From the NCBI GenBank assembly GCA_963837005.1, contig CAWIMC010000001.1:1240001-1304000 (forward strand): a stretch of DNA of 64,000 nt, written 5' to 3'. Source of the stretch: CALDTK01 sp963837005 (GTDB lineage: Bacteria > Bacteroidota > Bacteroidia > Chitinophagales > Saprospiraceae). The notes below the pieces were generated by a model. It was not told where the DNA came from. It did not search any database and was given only the letters and a program-made list of their open reading frames with translations. Position numbers and translations under genes: made by a program. Positions 1 to 8,624 of this stretch are shown here, piece by piece; the stretch's first letter is position 1, and every line of letters starts with the position of its first letter.

Positions 1-1137
1 GAAAGCCCCCTGTATGCATCCAAAGCTGCCCGGATACACGAGCGCCGCGCCGGAGGTTTCATAATATCGACTGTACGCGTACAACTGCCGCAGATCATTC
101 ACAGAGGGCCTTGCTGTGGGCCCTAAGTCCTTCCACTTTGTGTCGATGACGAGCTTCCCGTATGCTGGATGGCTTACCGTGATATCCGCACGGAAGGTTA
201 CGCGTTGCGCACCGTGGACTGCCCAAAATCTGCTGTACACCTGTGTCTGCACGCTGAATCCCAGCGGCACCAACCCCCGCCGCAGTGCCGTCGCGACGAA
301 TTCTTCCCAGAGCCGATCCATATCGAACACCAGCGCCAGCACCCGATGCCGACCGCCGCGAATATCCGGGTGGTCGTTCAGCAACAACAGTCGTGCAATC
401 TGAAGCGCGCGCACATAAGGCGCGAGCTTGCGTGCCCCAATGCCCTTCGGGACGGCCGCGTCCAGGTCGATCGGTAGCGCCTCGAAGAGTCCAGGAGAGA
501 TGTGTATTGGCGCCTGCTCAGGGAAGTCGAGACTGAGCGCCGCGAGGCGCCCCTTTAGCATCGGCGATCGATTGCGCGCTGTCACCAACTGCAGTGACGC
601 GAATAGGATCTCGTGCACCTGATGCTGCCGATCATACTGATCGTGCTCCACGCGAAAACGCTCCTTGTGGACGATGTTTTCACGTAGATGCTGGGCCAGT
701 TGCAGGCGTCCGCGCAAGGCCGTTGCACTACTGCTCACCCGCCGGTAGCGTTTGATCAGACCGCGGCGTAACAGACCTTCCAATTCGCGGACGAGGAGTT
801 CAAAATATAGTTCTAGGATCGCGCCGGGCCGCAGTGCCAAGCGCGATTCGGTCGGCGCCTCAACGGGTAGGCGATGCACGACGCGAAGCATACCGATCAG
901 TCGCGCGCGCCAACGCTCGGCTCCGTCGTCACGGTCGGCCTTTGGGAGAATTTCGAGCACGGTATTGCCCACCTGAACCACCCCGACGTGGCTCCCTGTC
1001 CGGATGCCGCGGTGCACCAGCGCGAAAGCTTTCGTACCGTCGCCATGGAAAGCCTGGAGGTCTTTGAGTTGGGTCGAAGTCAACTCCCGGTCCAGGCGCA
1101 GCGTCGTATGTTCGAACGTGACAATGGCTGCGCTCAC
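1..1137 (-). CDS. mcrC: McrC-family nuclease subunit, cut by left window edge
   Basis: This is the McrC partner of an McrBC-type modification-dependent restriction system. McrC carries the DNA-cleaving nuclease and is driven by the McrB GTPase. About 379 codons are visible and the C-terminus lies outside the window. The gene starts with GTG at 1135-1137, overlapping the mcrB stop as GTGA, which indicates translational coupling and fixes the start. Near the end of the visible part a PD-(D/E)xK-like pattern is seen: an Asp in RADITVSH (about residue 318) and LVIDTKWK (about 329-336), the usual D...D/ExK nuclease core of the family. The reading frame is intact, but its partner mcrB is interrupted by an insertion sequence, so the system is probably inactive now. 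Confidence 0.85.
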   Translation of the reverse strand, partial: MSAAIVTFEHTTLRLDRELTSTQLKDLQAFHGDGTKAFALVHRGIRTGSHVGVVQVGNTVLEILPKADRDDGAERWRARLIGMLRVVHRLPVEAPTESRLALRPGAILELYFELLVRELEGLLRRGLIKRYRRVSSSATALRGRLQLAQHLRENIVHKERFRVEHDQYDRQHQVHEILFASLQLVTARNRSPMLKGRLAALSLDFPEQAPIHISPGLFEALPIDLDAAVPKGIGARKLAPYVRALQIARLLLLNDHPDIRGGRHRVLALVFDMDRLWEEFVATALRRGLVPLGFSVQTQVYSRFWAVHGAQRVTFRADITVSHPAYGKLVIDTKWKDLGPTARPSVNDLRQLYAYSRYYETSGAALVYPGSFGCIQGAF

Positions 1138-1840
1138 GAGGCCGCGTCGGTGAGGAAGCCACCAGCTCGTAAGGCTGCATTCAAATCAAAAGCCTCCTCC
1201 GTCACTTTTGCGACTTCGTAGCGTTTGCCTGGCTCTACCAACCCCTCATCATTCGTGCCTGGAGGGAAAGCCACGCTCATCTCCATGGGGCGCACGAAGC
1301 CGTGGCCGAGCACCATGGCTAGTTGCGCATCGTCGCCGTAGAAGTACTCTCGCAGTAGTGGCAATACGGCTTTCGCCAAAACCCGCCGCAATGTCTGGGG
1401 GCTATCGATCTCTAAAAACGCGGCGTGTCCGAGGGCATGATCGCGGTCGCGCAGGGCGACAATCCGGCTGTTGATGGTGCGCAGGAATTCAACGAGGTTT
1501 AGCGAAGCGTCATCGTCCAAGTCAATCACGCCGCCCCTCGTACCGCTCTTGCCGGCTTTCGCCAAAACCTCAGGGTCCGGTGCGATCTCGACGAAGTCAA
1601 AGCGCCTGCGGAGCGCAGCGTCCAGAGCCTCGACGGAACGATCGGCGGTATTCAGCGTCCCGATAATGTGAAGGTTTGCGGGGACGCCGAAAGCCGTCTT
1701 CGAGTAGGGAAGCGTGACGGTGAGAGCTTCGCGGTTACCGAGGCGCTTGTCGGCTTCGAGGAGGGTGATAAGTTCGCCGAAGACGGCGGCGGTGTTGCCG
1801 CGGTTGATTTCATCGATGATGAGGACGTGGGGGTGGGGGG
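1134..1840 (-). pseudogene. mcrB: McrB GTPase, C-terminal part (separated by IS insertion)
   Basis: This is the downstream part of a broken mcrB. In frame it begins with HPHVLIIDEINRGN, the Walker B segment of McrB AAA+ GTPases. It continues through GTLNTADRSVEALD and ALRRRFDF, the sensor-1/arginine-finger region, and ends about 120 residues later at a TGA that overlaps mcrC. The element 1841-3339 sits immediately before the Walker B aspartates. Joining 1840 to 3352 (one copy of the 12-bp duplication) restores one uninterrupted frame across the junction. A start for this fragment alone is possible further in, but it would lack Walker A. Two exact copies of the dispersed GTTTTGGCGAAAGC word lie in this fragment (1368 and 1554) and are read as VLAKA. 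Confidence 0.85.
1829..1840. repeat. 12-bp target-site duplication, left copy
   Basis: GGGGGTGGGGGG lies directly outside the left end of the insertion sequence and is identical to 3340-3351 at the right end. Only a 12-bp duplication gives an exact match here. ISAs1-type elements usually duplicate about 8-10 bp, so 12 is slightly long, and the G-run may blur the edges. Confidence 0.8.
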
Positions 1841-1853
1841 CAGGACTTACGCA

Positions 1854-3173
1854 TTACTCAATGCCGAGGATATTATTTCGGTAGTTTTCACTAACGGCAA
1901 ACTTGCGCTGCTGGGCGATGAATGACCGCCGTCCGGTGAGCCTTGCCATGAGGTTATAACTGAAGCGCCGCAGGAGCACTAAATTCTCCACGAGGTTCTT
2001 CTGGCGCACCTGGGAGGCGTCCTCGCCGTAGTTGACATCGAGGACCCAGTGGAGCCGGTTCTCGACGTGCCAATGGCGCCGGATGTAGCCGGCCGCCTCG
2101 GCGGCACTCAGCCGCGCCGACGACACGTAGTACACCGTGACGAAGCCGTCGGCCCCCGGGGTCCCGCCGGACTTGCGGTCCTTGTTGCGTTTGTCCCCGG
2201 GGCGCGGGACCCGGCGGCGCTTGACCTCGATCGCGGTCCGGACCTCGGGCCACGCCCGGCGCAGCGTCTGGAGCCACGTCGCCTCGTCGGTCGGGGTCTC
2301 GTCGGTCGGGGTCTCGTTGGTCGGGGTCTCGTCGGTCGGGGTCTCGCCGAGGTCAATGACGCGCACGAGGCGCTCGTCCCCGCGGCGGTTCCCCGGTGCG
2401 GCGTCGGCGTCGCGGTCGGCGAAGGCCTCGCTTGCGGACAGGTGGCCTCCTGCGTCCGGAGCGCCGGTAAACCCCTGAGCGAGAGCCTCTTGGCTCAGGC
2501 CGTTGTTGCCCTTGACGCACATGAGGTACTCGCCTTGCTCGGCGATGATGAGGCGGGCGAACTTCGCATACGAGTTGCCGGCATCCATGCTCACGAGGGC
2601 GCCCGCCAGGTCGATGGCCCCGAGGCACTCCGTGACGCAGGCGTGCTCCGCGCCGGGCTCCGTCGAGGTCCCGCACGAGAGGACGACCCCGCGCTCGACG
2701 GCGAAGGCGTTGACGCTCATCGCGGCCTGGCGCCCGCCGTCGCGCTTGGCGACATTGAGCAGACGCCGCAGGACCGACCCTCGGATGACCTTGCCGTCGA
2801 CGGCGATGTGCTCCATGGCGGCGCGGCCCTCGGCGCCGCCGAAGCAGTCGGTGAGCAAGGCCTTGAGGTACGAGCCCTCGACGGCGGCGACGACGCGGCC
2901 GATGGTATCGTGGGAAAGCGGCTCGGCGTGGGCGCGGTCCCCGAGGCAGGCCCGGACCCACGGCCACGATGCCTCGGCGAAGTCGCCGGCCCCGAGGATC
3001 GAGCGAATACCGGCGAGTTGGGCGCAGATACAGACGAAGAGAACAGAAATTAATGAGTGGCGCTTGAGGTGGTCGCTGCGCGGATCCATTTCGTCGGTGA
3101 CGAAGGCGATAATATCGGGGATCAAGGCGGTGATCGTATTCTTGTCTTCGGGGTCGAGGGTCGGTCGGGGCAT
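1854..3173 (-). CDS. ISAs1-family DDE transposase
   Basis: This 439-residue transposase catalyses movement of the element 1841-3339. The N-terminal third matches the DDE_Tnp_1-associated region, with PDIIAFVTDEMDPR and LISVLFVCICAQLAGI. The catalytic residues can be placed at AVDGKVIRGS (first Asp), VSMDAGNSYAK (second Asp) and HWHVENRLHWVLDVNYGEDAS (family Glu). Between the second Asp and the Glu is a low-complexity insert of repeated TPTDE/TPTNE units, encoded by 15-bp tandem repeats at about 2281-2346. The gene has an ATG start and its TAA stop is inside the terminal repeat. The frame is intact, so the enzyme may be active. A long ORF on the opposite strand (2049-3053) is a GC-driven shadow. 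Confidence 0.92.
   Translation of the reverse strand: MPRPTLDPEDKNTITALIPDIIAFVTDEMDPRSDHLKRHSLISVLFVCICAQLAGIRSILGAGDFAEASWPWVRACLGDRAHAEPLSHDTIGRVVAAVEGSYLKALLTDCFGGAEGRAAMEHIAVDGKVIRGSVLRRLLNVAKRDGGRQAAMSVNAFAVERGVVLSCGTSTEPGAEHACVTECLGAIDLAGALVSMDAGNSYAKFARLIIAEQGEYLMCVKGNNGLSQEALAQGFTGAPDAGGHLSASEAFADRDADAAPGNRRGDERLVRVIDLGETPTDETPTNETPTDETPTDEATWLQTLRRAWPEVRTAIEVKRRRVPRPGDKRNKDRKSGGTPGADGFVTVYYVSSARLSAAEAAGYIRRHWHVENRLHWVLDVNYGEDASQVRQKNLVENLVLLRRFSYNLMARLTGRRSFIAQQRKFAVSENYRNNILGIE
2281..2346 (-). repeat. 15-bp tandem repeat inside the transposase gene
   Basis: Four to five units of GTCGGTCGGGGTCTC (one unit carries a single change) encode a TPTDE/TPTNE pentapeptide repeat. Because the unit is a multiple of three, changes in copy number keep the reading frame. 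The repeat lies between the second catalytic Asp and the catalytic Glu region. Confidence 0.85.
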
Positions 3174-3339
3174 AGGTCGGCGGTGTGGGGGAACCTATGG
3201 GTAAGCCCGCCGTGGGGGGGTGAGAATGGTCGCAAACGTGAGTAGAATACCGAAGTCTGGGTAGGAGTCGGGGTTCAGCTGGCGGGCGTAGATGTGTAAC
3301 TTGCTGATTGACAGTCCGCAGAGTAATGCGTAAGTCCTG

Positions 3340-3351
3340 GGGGGTGGGGGG
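3340..3351. repeat. 12-bp target-site duplication, right copy
   Basis: GGGGGTGGGGGG lies directly outside the right inverted repeat of the ISAs1-type element and is identical to 1829-1840. Confidence 0.8.
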
Positions 3352-5858
3352 AGACGGCTGCGTTGGAAGAGTAGCCAAAACCTTCTTGTAGCAGATCCAA
3401 TACTCGTTGCTGAAAGGCTTGATGGAAATGCGGCTCTGGGTTGAAAGCTCTCGCCCGAACTCGATTCCAAAGTATAGTTCGCTTTGTCCTAGAAGGAAGG
3501 CTCAAATTCTCAAGGTTTCCAGCACCATTCAGCTTAAGAATAAAGGTGTTTCCGCGGACTTGAAATTGGTGCTCCTCGTCATCACTAAGTTGTGTTACGA
3601 GCAGATTCATAGCCTCTTCTAGTGAGTTCCCGTTCGGGGTTTGGGCTATTCGGGCTAGTCGTTTTAAGATGCCGTCTTCAATTTCATAGCTCACTTCACC
3701 TTCCCCCGAGGTGCTCGGCTTGATTCCCTCTACAAAGTCTTCATAACTCAGGCTCGGATGAAAGGTAGTAAACGCTATACGTCCCTGATCCACGAGAACT
3801 CCGTAGCGTCGATGGACCTCGTCACGGTCCACGCCATCGTATGCTTTCCCATCACAAATCTCACACGCCATCTGCCGAGTAGCGTACGTCTTACCAGTGC
3901 CCGGCGGGCCGTAAAGGATCTGGTTGAGGGGGTAAGTCATCGTTGTAGTGTAAGCGGCTGTTGGAGGTTCGGCAACGTCATCGGGTAAGCCTCTCTCAGC
4001 TGCCGCTACGAGTTCGGGAAAGGAGCGAATCGGGGCGTCGCCTTGCTCGAAGCGCTGGAGAAGTTCGTCGCGTAGCTTAAGGTAGGACAGCCCGCCGATA
4101 GCACCGCCCGGGCCATCTAAGGGTACGGCTTGATGAATGATTTGCGTCAGGTAATCGCGAGTGTTGACGTCCAGACTCGGGAAGGCTAGCGGACGGATCC
4201 AAAAGAGACCCAACGTCAAGTTCCAGCGGACTTGCCGAACGCTAAGCGCAATATCAAAGGCATCGGCGAAAGCAGTACGAGTTTCGAGATCAGCGTCACC
4301 GAGATCGGCTAGGTCGAGTGCTTTCGCAAAAATTGCCCACAACGCCTCAATGTCTTCAGGCCCTCGGGTTCTGGCGTGAGCAAAAAACCAAGTGCCCTGG
4401 TTGTTTACTCTCGGGATACCATCGAAGTCGTCTGGGACTAGCGCATCGATACCAAAGGTTTTGGCGAAAGCCGCTGCAACGGCCGTCCTTTTCTTGTAGG
4501 TCAGCCCTCGATTAAACTGTGCAAAGACAGTAAAGGGATCGACGTCATCGACGGGACCAATCGCGCCGTCCGCTTGCTTATCATTGTCGAGGTTGAGCAA
4601 GCCAGTCTTCTGCTGGACGTCTGCCAAATGCTGGAGGAGGCTGGGACGGTCGTTACGGAAGTCCAGGAGGCGGGTGGCGAGCGCTTGAAAAAAAGGGATC
4701 CACGACGGATCGCTGGGCCGGCCATGAGCAAGGCTGCGCATTAGGTCCTGGCGGAAGTAAGGCTCGAAGACCAGGCGTCCGGCTTCAGCGTAGCTGTGCG
4801 ATGGGATGACGGTAAAGGTGGAATTATGGTTGGGCGTCCACCATTTTTGCGTCCCGGTGTAGGGCGCATACACCGCGGGGTAGCCGATTAGCATATAGGG
4901 ACGTTCCAACCACCCTTGCTCGGCGAGGGCAGGATCGGCGGCAGGCACGGCGTCATCGGTAGTGAAGCATCCAAGCATATCCACGTGCTCATTACCGCGG
5001 CACAGGTAGAACCACGAGCGGCGAGAAGCCTGCGCGAAAGCTTCGGCTTGAGTGTCTATACTGCTCGCTAAAGCCTTGGTCGCTCGGTGAACGAACACTA
5101 CACTACGCCTGCGGGCCCCGCGATAGGCTACATCCGAAAGATTTTTCGCGCTCATAGAGAGCTTAGCGATTTGGGAGGGGACGGCAATGTGTTGCAGGGG
5201 ATCGATCCGCCCGAGCGCACTGCGGCGGGTACAAGTGTAGAGAAGATCGGCGGCGACCTGACGGAAGCTCGGGTCTGGATAATCATCGGTGGTAAGCGCG
5301 ACGCGGTACGTGGCGGCAAAGTCGGCATTGGTCTGTAGCTGGGCTGCTAGCGCCTCAACGAGTGCCGTCCAGCCTACGTAGCCCTCGCCAACTTGTAGGC
5401 CGGTGAAGCGCTGCACATCAGCGCGTGCGGCGTCGAGGTAGAAAGTGTACCGGCCTGGATCACGTAGCGTCAGATAAGCGGCTAGGGTGCGCTCCCGCTT
5501 ACCAACAGGGTACTCTTCGGTGCCGTTGGCAGCGAGGACTTCACGGCTCCCGGCGTGGAAGGTCTCGAGTCGTTGTGTAAGCGGAAGTGAATGGTCGAGT
5601 ACTCCGTCGGCGAATGCACTTACCTTTTGTAGTGTCTCTGGTGACAGCTTCGCGAAATCCCCGCCAGCTTGTAGCTCCGAGAACGAGATCCTGCGAGAGT
5701 TGTGGGGCGAGAGCAAGGAAGTCGGTAAAAGAGAGCGGCGGTCGTGTAGCGTGCTGCTGAAGCAGTTCCCACCGCCAGGCGGACTCGGCGAGGCCAGCGT
5801 CGCGCAGGCGGGTGTGGTAGTGTTCAATAAAATGGCGGAGCGGTGAGAGGTCGATCAA
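3340..5858 (-). pseudogene. mcrB: McrB GTPase, N-terminal and Walker A part (IS-interrupted, one frame break)
   Basis: This is the upstream part of mcrB. The AAA+ module begins with LNQILYGPPGTGKTYATRQ, the Walker A of McrB-type GTPases, followed by FTTFHPSLSYEDFVEGIKP, typical of the family. Translation then runs into the IS at 3339. The roughly 600 residues before the ATPase form the target-recognition half, including a segment around RRSWFYLCRGN whose fold I cannot name. The beginning is in another frame: from a TTG at 5856-5858 it reads LRHFIEHYHTRLRDAGL and FTDFLALAPQLSQDLV. It then must shift at about 5670-5700 into the frame reading GGDFAKLSPETLQKV. Similarity to the N-terminus of the gene at 10103-11335 across that junction supports a real frame break and not a separate gene. 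Part of the damage could be a sequencing indel. Confidence 0.8.
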
Positions 5859-5928
5859 CGTAGCGGAAAGGGTGTGAGGTGGAGGTTATCGTGCGTTTGA
5901 CAGCTAGATCAGTGATTTGGGTATTGAT

Positions 5929-6111
5929 CTAGTCACAGAGGACTGAAGCCCTCCCTCGTTCACCCGGAAACGCCGCCTCCAACTCATCACGCAATGACTG
6001 GAAGACAAACATCGAGAAGGTCGCCGCCGCAATGCAGACTTTGGCGCCGGGGACGAGGGTGTTCTCGAGGTCGTCCCTGAGGCGGGTGTTGACGTTGTCG
6101 ATTGGTGTCAT
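5929..6111 (-). pseudogene. N-terminal remnant of a PLD-like nuclease/helicase protein
   Basis: Sixty codons from an ATG start read NVNTRLRDDLENTLVPGAKV and then CIAAATFSMFVFQSLRDELE. This resembles the first beta-alpha segment of large defence-associated proteins that join a phospholipase D-like nuclease to an SNF2-type helicase. Those proteins are around 1,000 residues long, and nothing downstream in any frame continues the match. I read it as a decayed leftover of a defence gene at the end of the McrBC locus. The family assignment is by recollection of the N-terminal pattern and is moderate to weak. Confidence 0.45.
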
Positions 6112-6431
6112 GGGGGAAGAGGCAGGCGGAAGTGGCGTGATGACTCTTGGGCCGGAGGCCTATGGATACGCATGGATGGGCGGCGTTGTTCCTTCTATTG
6201 AGATGGCGGTAAAAACGGATATCAACACCAATTTGAGAGCCCAGGCTGAATTATCGCAGCTTGGCTAGTCGGAATACGAGTGCCTACGAGGTCTTCTGAA
6301 ACTCTGTATAGGCCTTGATAAAAAACGATTTGCCTTTGCCACTTGAGGCTAGAGAATCTGCTAACCGCGTGATGATCAGTAGGCTTAGGATAGGGGAGCT
6401 GCTGTTGTTTACGAAAACGATGAGCTGAGCA
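6112..6431. other. Intergenic stretch without a supported gene
   Basis: No convincing coding region was found. A minus-strand frame ending near 6284 reads LADSLASSGKGKSFFIKAYTE and could be the tail of a lost gene, but I cannot assign it. The stretch is less GC-rich than its surroundings and leads into the palindromic repeats that begin at 6432. Confidence 0.4.
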
Positions 6432-6524
6432 GGCGGCGTTCGAGTGCCTCCAGCCAGTGCCGCGTACGGGACGCCCTGGTAGGCGTGTGTGCCCCACTGC
6501 CTGGAGGCACCCGAACGGGGCGCC
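6432..6524. repeat. 90-bp palindromic repeat, copy A
   Basis: The left arm contains GTTCGAGTGCCTCCAGCCAG and the right arm CACTGCCTGGAGGCACCCG, complementary over about 20 bp, and the unit ends in GGGGCGCC. The middle carries GGTAGGCGTGTG, which is shared with copy C at 7943-8033. All three copies have the same orientation and flank one gene (6659-7924), which suggests a non-autonomous mobile palindrome of the REP or MITE kind. Confidence 0.8.
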
Positions 6525-6529
6525 ACCCC

Positions 6530-6622
6530 GGCGGCGTTCGAGTGCCTCCAGGCAGTGCCGCATACAAGATGTCTCGGTAGGCCGTCGCGCCCTGCTCGCA
6601 GAGCGAGTCGAACGGGGGCGCC
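6530..6622. repeat. 90-bp palindromic repeat, copy B (right arm decayed)
   Basis: The left arm GTTCGAGTGCCTCCAGGCAG is identical to that of copy C apart from one base. The right arm has diverged but keeps CGAACGGGGGCGCC. It is in direct tandem with copy A, separated by only five bases, downstream of the SWIM gene. Confidence 0.75.
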
Positions 6623-6658
6623 AGGACGCACTGCCCATAGGCCTGTGCAGGCCAGTAT

Positions 6659-7924
6659 TTACTCAAGTCGGCCAGGTGGTAGCTGCTTAGCCACTCTATC
6701 CTCCAATCCCTTCACCAACGCCGCCTTCCGCTCCACCTCCTCCGCCGTTTGCACTTTCACCCCATTTAATAACGCCAAGAAATCTGCATCCGTCATGTAC
6801 GTTGGCTTGCCATCGTCTCTGTAGTCGAGCGGCGTTTGGCCAAAGGACAACAATAGGTCCTTGGTCATCTCCGGATCGGCCACCTCGGTGATTTTTTGCA
6901 ACAAGGCCTTGACCTGCGCCGCTAGGGGTGCGTATGCGGCAAAGTCCTCGCGAACGTTCGTCTCCAGGAAGATCATCGCCACCTGCATGGCTGTCGCCTC
7001 GGCGAGCATTGGGTGGGACACGTAAAGTCGCTCGAGGTTGTCCAGGACGAGCTGCAGTCGCGCGACGAAGGGCAATAGCAAATTATTGCGGTCTTCCTCA
7101 CTGAGCGGCACCGGCGTCCAGGCCGAATCTTCGTTCTTGCGGTAAGCTGCGCCGTCCAAGGCCCGCTCAAACGCTCCGAACGCCATCATCGTGGCCTCCA
7201 TCGAGTAGCCGAGTTCGGCCTGCGGCATCACGGTGTCGATGAGGTCTTGCTCCAATTCGCGATTCGCGTCAATGAGACCGTGCAGGGCATCGGCGCTTAG
7301 GGCGAGGTCGTCGAGGGCTCCAACTTTCGTCAAAACCGACTTCGGCACGTCTTGCGCACCCGCCGCCGCGCCATCGGGGACGGCCGCGGAAAGGGTTTTG
7401 GCGAAAGCCGCAAACCTGTCGGGTGCCGCCGCAAGACTGCGTATCAAAAACTGGAGGTAGGCGTCGCGGTCGACAAGCGGCAGCAAGCGCCGCAGATCTT
7501 CCAGGGTGAGGTACGTACGGTTGATGAGACTTTGTATCGCCTTTGAGACAAGGTCGAGGTCATCATCGCGCAAGCCGTCCAGTCGGTCGCGCGCGTTGGC
7601 CGCTTTCGTCTGCGCGATCCGTGCCTGGGCGGCGACACCTTGCTCTTTGGCGTCTGGCGCGTCGAGGTGGATCAAGGCGGCGGCCACGTGTGCGCAGGGT
7701 GACTTTGGCTTGTTCTTGCCGCAGTTGCAGCCCGTGCGCGTCACGTTCAGCAAGTCCTCGTCGACGTGTAGCTTGACGGTCTTCGCGTTGGCCAACCCCA
7801 CTTGGAACCGGACCACGCCCGGCTCCGCGGCCTCGACGTAGAAGACCGCATCGCTGTCGAGGTACTTGATGCCCTGGTCGTGGGTCTTGTCGCGCAGATT
7901 GCGCACGGCGGTTTGGATGAGCAT
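6659..7924 (-). CDS. SWIM zinc-finger domain protein
   Basis: This 421-residue protein has a SWIM-type zinc-binding motif near residues 75-95: CNCGKNKPKSPCAHVAAALI, the CxC...CxH pattern. SWIM domains bind zinc and mediate DNA or protein contacts, and the remaining 320 residues are mostly helical with no family I recognise. I chose the ATG at 7922-7924 (MLIQTAVRNLRDK) over an upstream start, because the upstream codons lie inside palindromic repeat copy C. The gene is bracketed by three copies of that repeat, so it may have moved or been remodelled with them. It sits between the McrBC locus and a toxin-antitoxin pair, but a defence role is only inferred from that position. One exact dispersed word occurs at 7394, read as FAKT. 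Confidence 0.8.
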   Translation of the reverse strand: MLIQTAVRNLRDKTHDQGIKYLDSDAVFYVEAAEPGVVRFQVGLANAKTVKLHVDEDLLNVTRTGCNCGKNKPKSPCAHVAAALIHLDAPDAKEQGVAAQARIAQTKAANARDRLDGLRDDDLDLVSKAIQSLINRTYLTLEDLRRLLPLVDRDAYLQFLIRSLAAAPDRFAAFAKTLSAAVPDGAAAGAQDVPKSVLTKVGALDDLALSADALHGLIDANRELEQDLIDTVMPQAELGYSMEATMMAFGAFERALDGAAYRKNEDSAWTPVPLSEEDRNNLLLPFVARLQLVLDNLERLYVSHPMLAEATAMQVAMIFLETNVREDFAAYAPLAAQVKALLQKITEVADPEMTKDLLLSFGQTPLDYRDDGKPTYMTDADFLALLNGVKVQTAEEVERKAALVKGLEDRVAKQLPPGRLE

Positions 7925-7942
7925 GGGGGCAAAGTAGGGAGC

Positions 7943-8033
7943 GGCGGCGTTCGGGTGCCTCCAGGCAGTGCCGCTTTTGGGATGTGCTGATAGGCGTGTG
8001 CGCCTCACTGCCTGGAGGCACTCGAACGGGGCG
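7943..8033. repeat. 90-bp palindromic repeat, copy C
   Basis: The arms GTTCGGGTGCCTCCAGGCAG and CACTGCCTGGAGGCACTCGA pair over about 20 bp with a loop of about 40 bp. The unit begins only 19 bp before the start codon of the SWIM gene, so transcripts of that gene could carry the hairpin in their leader. Copies A and B lie just past the gene's stop codon. Confidence 0.85.
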
Positions 8034-8128
8034 TCGAGATCATGGGCGGCGTAGGGAGTTAGGCGATCGGTATCTCTGCAAACTTAAAACAATTAGTTTC
8101 ACCGACCAGAGCACCCAGATATTTCGTG

Positions 8129-8148
8129 TGTTCGCAAAAAAGTGAACA
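8129..8148 (+). promoter_or_regulatory. Possible operator of the toxin-antitoxin pair
   Basis: TGTTC and GAACA form a perfect 5-bp inverted repeat with a 10-bp spacer that overlaps the toxin start codon. The HTH antitoxin encoded next could repress here. This is inference from position only, and such short repeats are common by chance. Confidence 0.3.
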
Positions 8149-8624
8149 TGTTTGCACAGCTACGCGTATTGAGGTTTGGAAGGCGCTGTACGATTTACTC
8201 GCTCGCTGCTGGTCCCGACGACGAAGACCTCCCGGATACTACCCTCTTCGATCACTTCCTCGCGACGTACACAGGAGGTAGATTTCAGTATGACCTTTCG
8301 ACCATCGTTGTCCTACTCGACACCATCATGGCCCGTGGAGCAGATCGTAAGTACTTTCGCGATGAAGACTATGCCGTGGCCTTACCTAAGCTTCCAGGCA
8401 TACGCCTGCGGCTGTACGCGATCCGCTTCGGCGAGCGTGCGCTGGTCCTCTGCTCTGGCGGCGAGAAGACCTCACAGCGGGCTCGCGACGGCGCTACGCG
8501 AGCGGCTTTCGACGAAGCGCAACGGATCGGTCGCGCGCTCGACAAGCTTCGCGAAAGCGGAGACATAAACGGTTCAGACCTCCAAAGGGGCCAACTTCCT
8601 ACCAACTTAATATTCGAATTCTGA
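8148..8624 (+). CDS. RelE/HigB-like putative toxin of a toxin-antitoxin pair
   Basis: The protein has 158 residues from the ATG at 8148; an in-frame GTG lies six bases earlier. The core GIRLRLYAIRFGERALVLCS followed by GGEKT resembles small Bacteroidota proteins with a RelE-like fold (RLY.IR...ALIL..GG.K) that are encoded just before an XRE-type regulator. RelE-fold toxins cut mRNA on the ribosome. Which catalytic residues are present cannot be judged by eye. The stop TGA overlaps the ATG of the next gene by one base (TGATG), so the pair is translationally coupled with the toxin gene first, as in higBA. Alternative: a non-toxic regulator partner. Confidence 0.6.
   Translation: MFAQLRVLRFGRRCTIYSLAAGPDDEDLPDTTLFDHFLATYTGGRFQYDLSTIVVLLDTIMARGADRKYFRDEDYAVALPKLPGIRLRLYAIRFGERALVLCSGGEKTSQRARDGATRAAFDEAQRIGRALDKLRESGDINGSDLQRGQLPTNLIFEF

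Larger units (their letters stand above)
1841..3339 (-). mobile_element. ISAs1-family insertion sequence, complete (1,499 bp)
   Basis: The element is bounded by perfect 19-bp terminal inverted repeats: CAGGACTTACGCATTACTC at 1841-1859 and its reverse complement at 3321-3339. The flanks carry an identical 12-bp duplication. It holds one transposase gene whose stop codon lies inside the left inverted repeat. The size, ends and transposase all fit the ISAs1 family. It sits inside mcrB just before Walker B. The intact ends, duplication and open reading frame point to a recent insertion. The dispersed GTTTTGGCGAAAGC word, common in the surrounding DNA, is absent from it, as expected for newly arrived DNA. 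Confidence 0.93.

Noticed and set aside
2049..3053. Long plus-strand open frame of 334 codons inside the transposase gene
   Set aside because: It lies antisense to a clear DDE transposase, is Arg/Ala/Gly/Pro-rich and has no domain. High GC makes such shadow frames common.
1..5858. Functional McrBC restriction system
   Set aside because: mcrB is cut by an insertion sequence before Walker B and appears to have a frame break near its start.
8041..8147. Full Bacteroidota promoter before the toxin-antitoxin pair
   Set aside because: The gap is AT-richer, but no TAnnTTTG with a correctly spaced TTG could be found.
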